Source of the DNA: Opitutaceae bacterium
GTDB lineage: Bacteria > Verrucomicrobiota > Verrucomicrobiia > Opitutales > Opitutaceae
Reading direction: 5' to 3'
Assembly: GCA_027490995.1 (NCBI GenBank)
Contig: JAIXWY010000003.1
Coordinates: 372,001-436,000 of the forward strand
Length of the DNA stretch: 64,000 nt
Shown here one piece after another: positions 8,943-17,840 of this stretch (positions are counted from its first letter, which is position 1; each line of letters begins with the position of its first letter). The notes below the pieces were generated by a model that had not been told where the DNA came from, ran no database searches, and saw only the letters and a program-made list of their open reading frames with translations. Made by a program: the position numbers and the translations under genes.

Positions 8943-10370
8943 CTACACTGCCTGCGCGTGGCGTCGGGCCGCCGCTTGGAAGGTGGGGTCGAAGCGCGAC
9001 GCGACGACTCTGAGCAACGGCGTACCGCGCGGGGTCACGCGGAGACCCGAGTGGTCGCGTTCCACGATGCCGTCGGCCTGTAGGTCGCTGAGTGAATCCA
9101 GTTCCGTGCGGTAGCGGTCCGCGACGTCCACGCCGAGCCGCCGGTGGAGATCGGCGAAGTCGAGGAATCGCCGGCACATGATGTCCATCACGAGTTCGCG
9201 CCGCCGTTGGTCCTCGGGTGTCAGCCACAGCCCGCGCTCGACCGGCAGTTGTCCGGTGTGGAGCGCGTCGCGCCACGCGCCGAGGGTCTTGTGGTTCTGG
9301 CGGTAGGAATTGGCGGTTTGCGAAATCGACGATACGCCGAAGCCGTACAGCGATGCCCCCGCTCGGGTCGTGTAGCCCTGGAAGTTCCGGTGCAGGGTGC
9401 CGTCGGCCAGCGCGATGGCGAGTTCGTCGGTCGGTCGGGCAAAGTGATCTAGACCGATGTCAAGATAGCCGGCGGCGGTGAGTCGTTCGTGTGCGAGTGC
9501 GAACATGGCGAGCTTCTCTTCCGGGGCGGGCAGCTGGTCGCGTTGTTCGAAGATGCGCTGGGCGGGCTTCATCCATGGCACGTGCGCGTAGCTGAAGACC
9601 GAGAGCCGTTCGGGCGTGAGTTCGAGCACGTCATCCAAGGTCCGCGCGAAGGTTTCGGTTGTCTGGAGAGGCAGCCCGTGGATCAGGTCGAGATTGATCG
9701 AGGTAACTCCAGCGGCGCGGAGCCAAGTGACGGCCTGCCGATTTCGCTCGTGGGGCTGGATACGATGGATAGCCCGTTGTACCCTCGGATCGGTGTCCTG
9801 CACCCCGAGCGAGGCGCGATTCACGCCGAGGTCCTGCAGCGCGGCCACGTGCTCCTCGCTGAGACGACGCGGATCTACCTCGACGCTGATTTCGGCGTCC
9901 TCCGCGAAGACGAAACGCGCCCGCAGGAGGCGAGTCAGGCGGCGAAGTTGTTCCGGCGAAAGGAAAGTCGGAGTGCCTCCGCCCAAGTGCAGCTGCACCA
10001 CCGAGCGTCCCGGCCGCATGCGGGCGACCGTCAGGTCCAGTTCGCGGCTGAGTAGGTCGAGGTACCCGTCGGCCGCGCCGTGGCGGCGGGTGATGACGGT
10101 GTTGCAACCGCAGTACCAGCAGAGCGACTCGCAGAACGGCAGGTGGACGTACAGCGAAAGCGGACCGGCCTCGAGGGTATTGTCCTCGGCGAGTCGGGCG
10201 TTCAGATCGAGCGTCGCGACGTCGGGATGAAACTGTGTTGCGGGAGGGTACGACGTGTACCGGGGCGCCGGTCCAGAGTAGCGGCGGATCAGGTCGAGAT
10301 CAAGTGGCGCCGCTGCCGGGCCCGCGGGGGAGATTCCCAGCGACGCGGTCAGATCTTGTGGGGAGATCAT
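8943..10370 (-). CDS. hemN: Oxygen-independent coproporphyrinogen III oxidase HemN
   Basis: This 475-residue radical SAM enzyme has the HemN-type cluster motif C80-x3-C84-x2-C87 in FCESLCWYCGC, including the extra Cys89 seen in true HemN rather than HemW. It also has the SAM-binding Gly segment LHLGGGTPTFL, EVDPRRLS and GLDHFARPTDELA. It converts coproporphyrinogen III to protoporphyrinogen IX without oxygen in haem synthesis. Length is close to E. coli HemN (457) with a slightly longer N-terminus. The cytochrome-bearing gene products in the window need this pathway. The ATG follows a GGGGG run that could serve as a weak ribosome binding site. upp ends 79 nt upstream on the same strand. Confidence 0.95.
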   Translation of the reverse strand: MISPQDLTASLGISPAGPAAAPLDLDLIRRYSGPAPRYTSYPPATQFHPDVATLDLNARLAEDNTLEAGPLSLYVHLPFCESLCWYCGCNTVITRRHGAADGYLDLLSRELDLTVARMRPGRSVVQLHLGGGTPTFLSPEQLRRLTRLLRARFVFAEDAEISVEVDPRRLSEEHVAALQDLGVNRASLGVQDTDPRVQRAIHRIQPHERNRQAVTWLRAAGVTSINLDLIHGLPLQTTETFARTLDDVLELTPERLSVFSYAHVPWMKPAQRIFEQRDQLPAPEEKLAMFALAHERLTAAGYLDIGLDHFARPTDELAIALADGTLHRNFQGYTTRAGASLYGFGVSSISQTANSYRQNHKTLGAWRDALHTGQLPVERGLWLTPEDQRRRELVMDIMCRRFLDFADLHRRLGVDVADRYRTELDSLSDLQADGIVERDHSGLRVTPRGTPLLRVVASRFDPTFQAAARRHAQAV

Positions 10371-10449
10371 GCCCCCAGTATGCGCCGCCTCCGTCGTCGG
10401 TGCTCCGCATCCGTTGACGAGGAGCGGGCGTTTCTTGGCGGGGGCGGGC

Positions 10450-11064
10450 TCAGGTGCCGTACAGGCGGTCGCCGAAATCGCCGAGGCCGGGGAGGATGTA
10501 CTTGCGCTCGTTTAGGCCACGATCGTGAGCCGCGGTGAAGACGGGGACGTCGGGGTGCGAGGTGTGGAGGGTCGCGACGCCTTCGGGCGCGCTCACGACG
10601 CAGACCATCCGCAGCGCTGACGCTCCGTGCGACTTCAACAGGGTCAGCGCCTGCGCGGCACTGCCGCCCGTGGCCAGCATGGGATCGACAAGGACGACCG
10701 TGCGTCCCGCCAGCGGTGGGAGTTTGCAGTAGTAGCTGTGCGCCACCGCCGTCGCGTGGTCCCGCTCCAGACCGACGTAGCCGACGCTGACATCGGGGAA
10801 GAGGTCAATGAACGGCTGGACCATGCCCAGCCCGGCGCGAAGAATGGGCACGACGACCAGCGGGTGCGCGAGGCGCTGCGCGGCGGTGTTTTCCAGCGGC
10901 GTGGTCACGGTCGCTGCCTGCGTCGGGAGGTCGCGCGTCGCCTCCATCGCGAGCAGCAGGCCGAGCCGGTGCGCGAGTCCGCGAAACTCGCCAGGTGGCG
11001 TCGCGTGGTCCCGCAGGCTGGCCATCAGGTGCGAGGCGAGGGGGTGGCGCAGGACGTGGAGCAT
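10450..11064 (-). CDS. upp: Uracil phosphoribosyltransferase
   Basis: This 204-residue type I phosphoribosyltransferase has the PRPP loop VVLVDPMLATGGSA at 123-136 and the upstream VVPILRAGLGM. The C-terminal uracil-binding segment ILPGLGDFGDRLYGT is typical of Upp. It makes UMP from uracil and PRPP in pyrimidine salvage. It lies 21 nt downstream of a deoxyribosyltransferase-like gene on the same strand, which suggests a small nucleobase salvage unit. Confidence 0.95.
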   Translation of the reverse strand: MLHVLRHPLASHLMASLRDHATPPGEFRGLAHRLGLLLAMEATRDLPTQAATVTTPLENTAAQRLAHPLVVVPILRAGLGMVQPFIDLFPDVSVGYVGLERDHATAVAHSYYCKLPPLAGRTVVLVDPMLATGGSAAQALTLLKSHGASALRMVCVVSAPEGVATLHTSHPDVPVFTAAHDRGLNERKYILPGLGDFGDRLYGT

Positions 11065-11085
11065 GGGGTAAGGACGGGAAGAGAC

Positions 11086-11790
11086 TCAGAGGAGGCCGCG
11101 CTCGACTTTGCGCTCGAGCAGTTGCTCCAGTTCTTTGCGCAGCGCCTTCTCCTTGCCGCGTAGGCCAGGCATGCGGGCGAGCCAGTGATAGACTTCCTCC
11201 TGCAGGTGCCGCGGGAGCACGGGTTCCATCGCCGCCACCTTCTCAAGGGCGCGTACGACGGAGAGGGCGATGCGGTCGCAGACGATCGAGGCCGTGGCGG
11301 AGGCGTGCTGTCCGGCGAGGTGCAACACTTCGTCGCGCGGGCGCAGCCGACGGCGTTGCTTCTGCACGAGCCGGTAGTCGATCAGGCTCTCCATGTGCAG
11401 CGTCACCGTGCGGGGATAGAAGCTCGCCATCAGGTTCCACGGATCGCCGCGGCCCTGGTCACCCGCGCCGCGGAGGTCGCTACGCAGGATCACCGCCGGG
11501 ATGTCGGCGAACTTCGCGAGCATGAACTCCACGACGGTGCCGCTATCGAGCTCCGTGCCGTCGAAGTTGAAGAGCGCGAGGTCGCATTCGAAGAGCGCGC
11601 GAATGTCCTGGTCCCGGATGGTCTGCGGGTGCAGGCCGCGGAGTTCGAAGTCCTGGGGGAGGCGGCAGAGGAAGCGGCCGTGTGACTTCTCGTAGATCGC
11701 CTCGGCGAGATAGGCGTTGCCGACGAGATGCTTGATGCTGAACAGCTCGCTGCCGAAGTAGACCGAGAGACGCCGGGGCTTTTTTTTCAT
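11086..11790 (-). CDS. Nucleoside 2-deoxyribosyltransferase-like protein
   Basis: From the ATG at 11790 (chosen because an upstream extension would run into the acylase gene) the protein is 234 residues. It starts with a basic KKKPRR stretch, then a Rossmann-like segment RLSVYFGSELF. The key region is DLALFNFDGTELDSGTVVEF (20 residues), matching the D-x-DG-x2-D-x-GT-x2-E pattern of the nucleoside 2-deoxyribosyltransferase family, where the Glu is the nucleophile. The C-terminal third is charged and helical (KALRKELEQLLERKV) and outside the known fold. Substrate is uncertain: base exchange, nucleotide hydrolysis or another nucleoside reaction are all possible. Adjacent upp supports a salvage role. 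Confidence 0.65.
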   Translation of the reverse strand: MKKKPRRLSVYFGSELFSIKHLVGNAYLAEAIYEKSHGRFLCRLPQDFELRGLHPQTIRDQDIRALFECDLALFNFDGTELDSGTVVEFMLAKFADIPAVILRSDLRGAGDQGRGDPWNLMASFYPRTVTLHMESLIDYRLVQKQRRRLRPRDEVLHLAGQHASATASIVCDRIALSVVRALEKVAAMEPVLPRHLQEEVYHWLARMPGLRGKEKALRKELEQLLERKVERGLL

Positions 11791-11914
11791 GCCGGAGGGA
11801 GGAACGGACGGCGAGATCCTGCGCAAGGATGGCGCTCGGAGCAAGGCCCCGCTCGCGCTTCGCTGCGCGCGGGTGCCCAGCCGCGCTTCTCCAGAGGCGC
11901 ACGCCTCCCGCGGT

Positions 11915-14374
11915 TTAGGGCTGTAGGGACAGGGTGTGCCGCGCGGGTCCGGGTAGAAACGGTGTCGCCTCGCCGCGCACCCAGGCATCATGACCGGCGC
12001 GGAAGTAGGGTGAAAGAGGATGGCCGCTCTGGCCGCCGGGCTGGTGATAGATACCGGCGCTCTCCTGCCCCGGTGCGACGATCATGCGTTGGCTCGCGCC
12101 GTCGCTCGGCGTCTGCACGCGGGGCATGTCGGAGTCACCGGGGAGGCTCTGTGCCGGCATACACAGCGTCTCGGCCACCCATTTAGGCAGGAAGGAGGCG
12201 AAGGGGTGCTGCATGCGGAGGCGGTTACGTTCACCCCACGTGGCCTTCGCCAGTGGGATTCTCTGGCGATCCATCTCCGCCACGACGTCGTCGGCCGCCG
12301 CGAGCATCAGGTTCTCCCAAGAGGAATACTCGGGGGCGAGGAGGTGCAGAGGCTTTTGGTCGACCAGGGCCTCCAGCGGCAGTTCGTAGGGCAGCGAGCG
12401 GAAGTCGAAGCGCGGCGACGCCTCGACGCAGGGGGCGAAGAGCGGCGTGAGCGCCCGGTTGGCGAGGGCGCTCCGCCACGCGCGGACCAAGCGGTAGCTG
12501 ACGCTATCGACGCGGGCGCGGCCGTCCCACTCCTTCACAAGGCGTCGGAGTTCGGCGCGCCGGGGTTGTTGGGCGACCGCCGCGTCGTCGAGGCATTCGA
12601 CGAGTTTCTTCTGCCAGCGATCGAGCCGGGTGTTGCGGTCATCGAGGGCGATGGCCAGCAGGTCAGCCGGGGTCACGGGGCGACCGCCCGCCGCGTGCGC
12701 CGCCTGGAGCTCGCGCAAGCGGTCACGGATACGTCCGGCACGGGTGGCCTCGTCGTAGCCTTGTTCACCGAGACGATCGAGCGCGTCTGCGCCGACAATA
12801 CGTTGATTTGCGGTCCAGAGAACGTCGCCTGGTTTTGCGATGATGACCGGGATGCGGTCTGGGGCGAGGAACCCCTTCCACCCTCGGTCGCCGTAGGCCC
12901 ACGGGACGGGCAATCGGCCGTCGTGGCCGAAGCGTTCGGGCAGGCGGCCCGCGATCGTCCACGCGAGTTGTCCGTCGCGGTCGGCCGCGAGCAGGTTCAG
13001 CGGCGGGATGCCGGCCTCGTGTGCGGCCCTGATCGCGTCGTCGACCGATCGTGCGGTCTCGAGCGCGACCAAGCGCAGGTTGACCGCGGCTGGATCATGG
13101 AAGGTCCAGCGATACGCGAGCGGGTGACGCGTGGGAGACTCGCCGATGATCGGCCCCCAGCGGGTCCAGCGGGTTTCGAGCACGTCGTCATCGCCGCCCT
13201 TGACGCGGATGACGTGGCGGCGGCGTTCGAAGTCAACCGGGCGGCCCTCCACAAGGTACATGGCCTCCGGGACCACGGCGTCTGGCTGCACGCGCACCAA
13301 ATCTCCGGTGTCGGTGTAGCTGGCGGTGAAGCCCCACGCGACATGGCCGTTGCTGCCGACCGCCATGGCGGGGGTGCCGGGAAACGTCGCCCCGGTCAGA
13401 TCGTGGGCGATGCCGGACGCGTCGGTCCAACGGAAGCGGGCGCGGTACCATACGTTGGGAACGGAGAGCCCGAGGTGCATGTCGTTCTCGAGCAGCGCGG
13501 CTCCACCCGTGAGAGTGCCTTCGACACCGAAGCTGTTGGATCCCGGCTTGCTCTCGCGGTGACCGTCGGTCGCGAAGCCGAAAAGGACCGAGGCCTCTGG
13601 CGGCCGATGCTGCGCGGTCGGGGTGGCAGCAGGCGCGCTGGCGCGGAGATTCAGCGCGCGCTCGTTGGGAATGGGCGCGAGCGGCGCGGTCGTGTCGTCA
13701 AGAGCGGCGTCTTCGGGCCCGATGCGTGGGGCGAAGAAGGCGAGGGCGCTGGCGCCAAGGGTTTCGCGGACCGTGACAAGTGCCTGTTCGAATTTGCCCG
13801 AGTGATCTTGGAGATCGAGGGCCATGGAGTAGATGCAGAGGACGGTGTCCTCTGGTCGCCATGCCACCGGTGGCAGGCGTAGCAACTCGTACTCCCAGGG
13901 CCGCGGCGCGGTGGCCAGCGCGTGGTTCACGCCCTCGGCGTAGGCTGCGAGGAGGGTGCGCTCCGATTCCGGGAGGGCGGCGACGACGCGCCCGGCGAGG
14001 GAGCGGAACTCGTGCAGGCGGGCCCGGCGGTCGAGGGGCAGGGCCGCGGCGCCGAAGAGCTCGGCGAGTTCTCCCGCCGAGCGGCGCCGCAGCAGGTCCA
14101 TCTGAAAGAAGCGGTCTTGCGCATGGACAAAGCCCGTGGCCCGCGCGAGGTCTTGGCGGCTACCCGCCGTGAGCGTGGGGATGCCGAGTGCGTCGCGTTC
14201 AACCGTGACCACCGCTTTCAGTCCGGGCAGCGCCCGCGCACCGTCCAACTGCGGGAGGCTCCTTTCGAGCCGCTTCCACCCCCAGGCCAGCGCCGCGAGC
14301 AGGACGAGGACCAGCACGCTCGCGCTGATGCCGCCGAAACGAAGGAAACGAGACCAACGGGAAGCGTCAGACAT
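11915..14374 (-). CDS. Penicillin acylase (S45) family Ntn hydrolase
   Basis: This is an 819-residue protein from ATG 14374. A TTG two codons earlier is in frame. It has an N-terminal membrane anchor or signal (ASVLVLVLLAALAWGW), an A-chain region with GFVHAQDRFFQMDLLRRRSAGELAE, a spacer, then the B-chain beginning at Ser279 in KPGSNSFGV. This matches the GSN autoprocessing and nucleophile site of S45 acylases. Downstream GSNGHVAWGFT carries the conserved Asn region. The mature enzyme should be a periplasmic heterodimer cleaving an amide bond. Known members act on penicillins, acyl-homoserine lactones, cephalosporins or cyclic lipopeptides, and the substrate here cannot be deduced. A long plus-strand open frame over this gene is a GC-skew shadow. 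Confidence 0.88.
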   Translation of the reverse strand: MSDASRWSRFLRFGGISASVLVLVLLAALAWGWKRLERSLPQLDGARALPGLKAVVTVERDALGIPTLTAGSRQDLARATGFVHAQDRFFQMDLLRRRSAGELAELFGAAALPLDRRARLHEFRSLAGRVVAALPESERTLLAAYAEGVNHALATAPRPWEYELLRLPPVAWRPEDTVLCIYSMALDLQDHSGKFEQALVTVRETLGASALAFFAPRIGPEDAALDDTTAPLAPIPNERALNLRASAPAATPTAQHRPPEASVLFGFATDGHRESKPGSNSFGVEGTLTGGAALLENDMHLGLSVPNVWYRARFRWTDASGIAHDLTGATFPGTPAMAVGSNGHVAWGFTASYTDTGDLVRVQPDAVVPEAMYLVEGRPVDFERRRHVIRVKGGDDDVLETRWTRWGPIIGESPTRHPLAYRWTFHDPAAVNLRLVALETARSVDDAIRAAHEAGIPPLNLLAADRDGQLAWTIAGRLPERFGHDGRLPVPWAYGDRGWKGFLAPDRIPVIIAKPGDVLWTANQRIVGADALDRLGEQGYDEATRAGRIRDRLRELQAAHAAGGRPVTPADLLAIALDDRNTRLDRWQKKLVECLDDAAVAQQPRRAELRRLVKEWDGRARVDSVSYRLVRAWRSALANRALTPLFAPCVEASPRFDFRSLPYELPLEALVDQKPLHLLAPEYSSWENLMLAAADDVVAEMDRQRIPLAKATWGERNRLRMQHPFASFLPKWVAETLCMPAQSLPGDSDMPRVQTPSDGASQRMIVAPGQESAGIYHQPGGQSGHPLSPYFRAGHDAWVRGEATPFLPGPARHTLSLQP

Positions 14375-14419
14375 GGACAAGAGAGCGCGAAGGGGCGGGT
14401 GCGAGGAAGCTCCGACCCG

Positions 14420-15244
14420 TCAGTCAGAGCCGGCAATCACCGCCGTGTCGCCGAGTCCCTCGGGCCCCATCGAGAGGTACCCGCCGTCGACCATCAGGGT
14501 GGTACCGGTGATGAAGGACGCATCGTCGCTGAGGAGAAAGAGGGTGGGCCGGGCCACTTCGATGGCGTGTCCCATGCGACGGAGCATGTGATAGCGTCCC
14601 CAGATCGGATCCCACTTGGCGCGTCCGCCGCCGTCGAGGTTTGCGGCCTTGTCCGTCTCGTTGGTCCAGATCCAGCCGGGGTCGACGCTGTTCACGCGGA
14701 TGTGGTCCGGCGCGAGATCGAGGGCCTGGCACCGGGTGAGTTGGGTGCACGCGCCCTTCGCTGCATTGTACGTCCAGCGGTGCGCCTGCGCGATGTGGGC
14801 AGAGATGCTCGAGATGTTCACGATCGCGCCGCCGCCGACCTTGCGCTGGTGCGGTACGACGTATTGCACCATGCGCGCGTAGGCGAGTGGTCCCGCGGAG
14901 AAACTCCGCATCCAGTCCGCGGTGGTTGCATCGAGCGCCTTCGCCGTGAACGCGAATGCATTGTTCACGAGGTAATCGATACGGCCGAAGGTGGCTGCCG
15001 TCCGCTCCACCGCGCTCTGGCAGAAGGCCTCGTCAGCCATGTCGCCGGCGAGGAACAGCACGTGGCGGTCGCCCACCTTCAGCTCCTCGGCGGTGCGCGC
15101 CGTTGCCGGATTGAGATCGGTGAACGCGACGGCCGCTCCTTCTTTCAGCAGTTCTTCCACGATCGCCCGACCGATCCCCGCGCCTCCGCCGGTGACGAGA
15201 GCGACCTTGCCGCGAAAGCGATCCGTGATGGGGGTGTGCTTCAT
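14420..15244 (-). CDS. SDR-family NAD(P)-dependent oxidoreductase
   Basis: This 274-residue classical short-chain dehydrogenase has the TGGGAGIG nucleotide-binding motif (18-25), VNNAFAF in place of the NNAG motif, ISSISAH with the catalytic Ser, and YNAAK with the catalytic Tyr and Lys. The C-terminal FITGTTLMVDGGYLSMG is standard. The Asp in FTDLNP at the end of the second strand suggests NAD preference. Substrate is unknown, and sugar or polyol dehydrogenases are common in this subfamily. It lies 45 nt upstream of the acylase gene on the same strand. Confidence 0.85.
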   Translation of the reverse strand: MKHTPITDRFRGKVALVTGGGAGIGRAIVEELLKEGAAVAFTDLNPATARTAEELKVGDRHVLFLAGDMADEAFCQSAVERTAATFGRIDYLVNNAFAFTAKALDATTADWMRSFSAGPLAYARMVQYVVPHQRKVGGGAIVNISSISAHIAQAHRWTYNAAKGACTQLTRCQALDLAPDHIRVNSVDPGWIWTNETDKAANLDGGGRAKWDPIWGRYHMLRRMGHAIEVARPTLFLLSDDASFITGTTLMVDGGYLSMGPEGLGDTAVIAGSD

Positions 15245-15296
15245 GGAAATGGACCGAAGGGGGAGACGGACCGAGACGCTGGCTCGGATCCCACGC

Positions 15297-15575
15297 TCAG
15301 CGCCGCCGCGCGTACACGTAGGTGCAGAGCAGGGCGAGCATCACCGTGGGACCGTTGATCCACCACGCATTCAGCGGAACGCGGTAGCGATCCACCACCC
15401 AGAACATGAGCGCGCTCTTCGCCGCGATCAAAATCCAGCCCACGATCAGCCAGCGTTCCAGTCGCCGATTGCGCGGCTCGCGCACCTTCACTGTCACCTC
15501 CCGCACGAACGCATGGTCGTACTCCGTCCGGGACGGAGACTGTCCACTCAGGAGCTGAAGGAGATTGGCGAACAT
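15297..15575 (-). CDS. Small two-helix membrane protein of unknown function
   Basis: The frame extends to 15755, but the first convincing start is the ATG at 15575, giving 92 residues; an ATG at about 15627 is an alternative. The protein has a soluble N-terminus (FANLLQLLSG and YDHAFVREVTVKVREPRNRR) followed by two predicted transmembrane helices: WLIVGWILIAAKSALMFWVV, and a segment around NGPTVMLALLCTYVYA. It ends in three arginines, consistent with a cytoplasmic C-terminus. I do not recognise the family. It lies upstream of the SDR gene on the same strand and is divergent from the FlgO-like operon. Confidence 0.55.
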   Translation of the reverse strand: MFANLLQLLSGQSPSRTEYDHAFVREVTVKVREPRNRRLERWLIVGWILIAAKSALMFWVVDRYRVPLNAWWINGPTVMLALLCTYVYARRR

Positions 15576-15790
15576 CGCGAGGAAACGAATAGCGACTCTG
15601 CCCGGAAAGGAAAGCCGCGCCTGCATCTCGCGCGCGCCCCGACGGGTTAACCAATAGGCGCTGTTGGTTTGCGAAAGCAGGTGGCGCGGCCGCGCGCGAC
15701 GCTTGAACGAGGAACCTTGCCCCCCATGCTGGGTCGGAGTCGGTGGCAGGCGCATCAGTGCCCCGCCGCTCTCGCAGCTCCTCTTTCTCC

Positions 15791-16924
15791 ATGTTCTGTG
15801 CCCGTCTTTTTTCCCGGATCACTCTCTCCTTCGCGCTGATCGCTGCATCGGTCTGGGGCCAACCCGTACCGCCAGCGGCGACTGGATCCGCGCCTCAGTT
15901 CCGGAGCGTGGTGCTCGTGAGCAATCGCGCGGGTGCCGAGTGGGATGGGAAGATTCGGGTGCTGGAGGACCATCTCGCCGCTCAGCTCACGGACTTGGGG
16001 TTCTCGGTCCTGACCCGGGAGGTCGTAGTCGACTCGCTGCGAGCCTTCGACCCGGCAGTCGCCTCGCTGCCGCGTCCGGTCGACGGACTGGAAGCTCAGT
16101 TAACCGAGCAGAGTTCGGCGCTGCGGTTGGCCCAGAATCTTGGGGTGAATTACATTATTCAGGCGTCACTCTCGTCGGTCGGGACGAAGGAGGTCGTAGC
16201 CAAGGCCTACGGCGTGGAAACCAAGTCGCAGGAGCGGTCGCTGCGACTGAGCTACCGCCTGCTGGATGCATCGAGAGGGGGCAGTCTGACCGGTGACACG
16301 GTGCGGGTTTCGACGGTGGTTCAACAGACGTCCTATGCGGAGACCCAGCGGGACGGCGTGGTCGATGACCTGCTCGACGAGGCGGCGGGCCGCGTGGTGG
16401 ACAGCCTGCGGGTGCGCGTGGCGGCGGGCCGGGTTCCTGCTCCGGCGGCGCTGGCCGAGCGCGTCACGCTCACGTTGCAGCTCGAGGCGGCGGACCTCAT
16501 GATTCCCGACGTGCGTCTCGGGCCCGAGAACACGGTGTCCATCAGCGAGTCCAAGTACCGTCTCGCTCCGCTCAACGCCTCGGTGGAGATTGATGGCGTG
16601 ACCGTCGGTAGCGCCCCCGGCGCGCTCTCGGTGCGCCCCGGCTTCAGCAAGCTGCGGATCATGCGAGACGGTTTTGCGCCGTGGGAACGCACGATCAACG
16701 CCGTCGATGGACAGACGCTTTCGATCGCCCTCACTCTGTCCGACTCCGGCTATGCGCGATGGAAGGATGCGACCACGTTCATCAACGGTCTGAAGGACGG
16801 CGCTCGCCTGACCGATGCTCAGGTCAAGGTATTGGAGGGCTACGGGAAAATGCTCTCAGAGAGCTTCTCGCGCATGGACACGAAGGAGAATGTCCGCCTC
16901 GTGATTCCAGGCGTCCGTCTCTAA
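15791..16924 (+). CDS. Exported FlgO/TolB-N-like protein with C-terminal PEGA domain
   Basis: The ATG at 15791 is preferred because it starts a signal peptide (LFSRITLSFALIAASVWGQ); the frame is open further upstream. The 377-residue protein has a first domain (about 35-235) resembling FlgO/CsgG-type surface proteins, with VVLVSNRAGAEWDGKIRVLE, LAQNLGVNYIIQASLSSVG and VVDDLLDEAAGRVVDSLRV. A PEGA-like domain follows (about 258-325: NASVEIDGVTVGSAPGALSV, KLRIMRDGFAPWERTI). It is first of five same-strand genes encoding exported proteins (15791-20596). By analogy, such proteins act at the outer membrane or bind peptidoglycan. The family call rests on motifs recognised by eye. Confidence 0.6.
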   Translation: MFCARLFSRITLSFALIAASVWGQPVPPAATGSAPQFRSVVLVSNRAGAEWDGKIRVLEDHLAAQLTDLGFSVLTREVVVDSLRAFDPAVASLPRPVDGLEAQLTEQSSALRLAQNLGVNYIIQASLSSVGTKEVVAKAYGVETKSQERSLRLSYRLLDASRGGSLTGDTVRVSTVVQQTSYAETQRDGVVDDLLDEAAGRVVDSLRVRVAAGRVPAPAALAERVTLTLQLEAADLMIPDVRLGPENTVSISESKYRLAPLNASVEIDGVTVGSAPGALSVRPGFSKLRIMRDGFAPWERTINAVDGQTLSIALTLSDSGYARWKDATTFINGLKDGARLTDAQVKVLEGYGKMLSESFSRMDTKENVRLVIPGVRL

Positions 16925-16973
16925 TTCCTCCCACGGCTTTCCGCCCGTTTCTCTTTCACGCCGCTTTCTCGTC

Positions 16974-17840
16974 ATGAACGTTTTTCGTCTCGGTTCCGTC
17001 TTCCTCGCTCTCATCGCCGCCTGCGGAGTCACGGCTGCGACTGCGCAAGAGGCCTCGCTCAAGAAGCTCGCCCTCGGTTCGGTCAAGGTGAACACCGCCG
17101 TCGCGTCGGCCGCCACTGCCAGCGGGCGCAAGGTCGCGCTGGATCGCATGACCGAGAATCTAAACGCGCAGTTGCTCTCCGCGTTTCAGACGAGCCGCCG
17201 GTTCCAGCTCGTCGGCCGGGCCGACGGTGCCGCGCTCGTCGAGGAGGCCGCGGCCACCGGGAAGGCGTTCGCCTTTGGAGAAGCCGACTACCTCCTCGTC
17301 GTCACCGTGGACGATTTTCAGGACGCGATGGAGACGAAAACCTTCGCCGCGCTCGGCACCACGGTCACGTCGCGGACCGTCCGCTTCGCCGCGATTTCAT
17401 CCGTCTACGACGTGAAGACCGGCGCGGTCGTGGAAACTGCTAATCTCAGCGTGAGCCGGACGGCTCCGGAGGAGCAGCGTGGGCAGGTTACGGGCGACAC
17501 CCGTGATGCCCTGCTCCGTGAGCTCACTCAGGAGCTTGCAGAAAAGACCTCGCGCCATGTCGCCGATGTTGTCTATCCGGCCCGCATCGTCGCCAAGACC
17601 GACCAGCTCGTGACGATCAACCGCGGTGAAGGGACCGGGATCGTGCCGGGCCAACTGTGGGAGGTCTTCGCGCTCGGCGCAGAAATGAAGGATCCTGACA
17701 CGGGGGCGAGCTTGGGCCGCGAGGAACTTTTGGTGGGCAAGGTGCGGGTGACGCGGGTCACGGCCAAGACCTCGCAGGCAAGTGTCCAAGAGGATCTGGG
17801 CATCGACCGCGGAGCGCTGGTTCGTCCGGTGGCGCAGTGA
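16974..17840 (+). CDS. Exported CsgG/FlgT-like protein
   Basis: This 288-residue protein has a signal peptide (NVFRLGSVFLALIAACGVTA, cleaved near ATAQ). The central region shows a CsgG-like pattern: KVALDRMTENLNAQLLSAFQ, TSRRFQLVGRADGAALVEE, FGEADYLLVVTVDDFQD and RFAAISSVYDVKTGAVV. The C-terminal part, VTINRGEGTGIVPGQLWEVF (20 residues), resembles the FlgT C-terminal or bacterial SH3-like domain. There is no lipobox, so it is secreted rather than lipidated, unlike CsgG itself. It sits 49 nt after the FlgO-like gene, and its stop overlaps the GTG start of the COG3014-like gene, indicating one operon. Probable role is outer-membrane or periplasmic assembly; no curli genes are present. Confidence 0.62.
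   Translation: MNVFRLGSVFLALIAACGVTAATAQEASLKKLALGSVKVNTAVASAATASGRKVALDRMTENLNAQLLSAFQTSRRFQLVGRADGAALVEEAAATGKAFAFGEADYLLVVTVDDFQDAMETKTFAALGTTVTSRTVRFAAISSVYDVKTGAVVETANLSVSRTAPEEQRGQVTGDTRDALLRELTQELAEKTSRHVADVVYPARIVAKTDQLVTINRGEGTGIVPGQLWEVFALGAEMKDPDTGASLGREELLVGKVRVTRVTAKTSQASVQEDLGIDRGALVRPVAQ

Noticed and set aside
12020..13882. 620-residue plus-strand open frame opposite the penicillin-acylase gene
   Set aside because: It is the antisense shadow of a GC-rich gene with clear catalytic motifs; its translation has no recognisable domain and is rich in Arg, Gly and Val.
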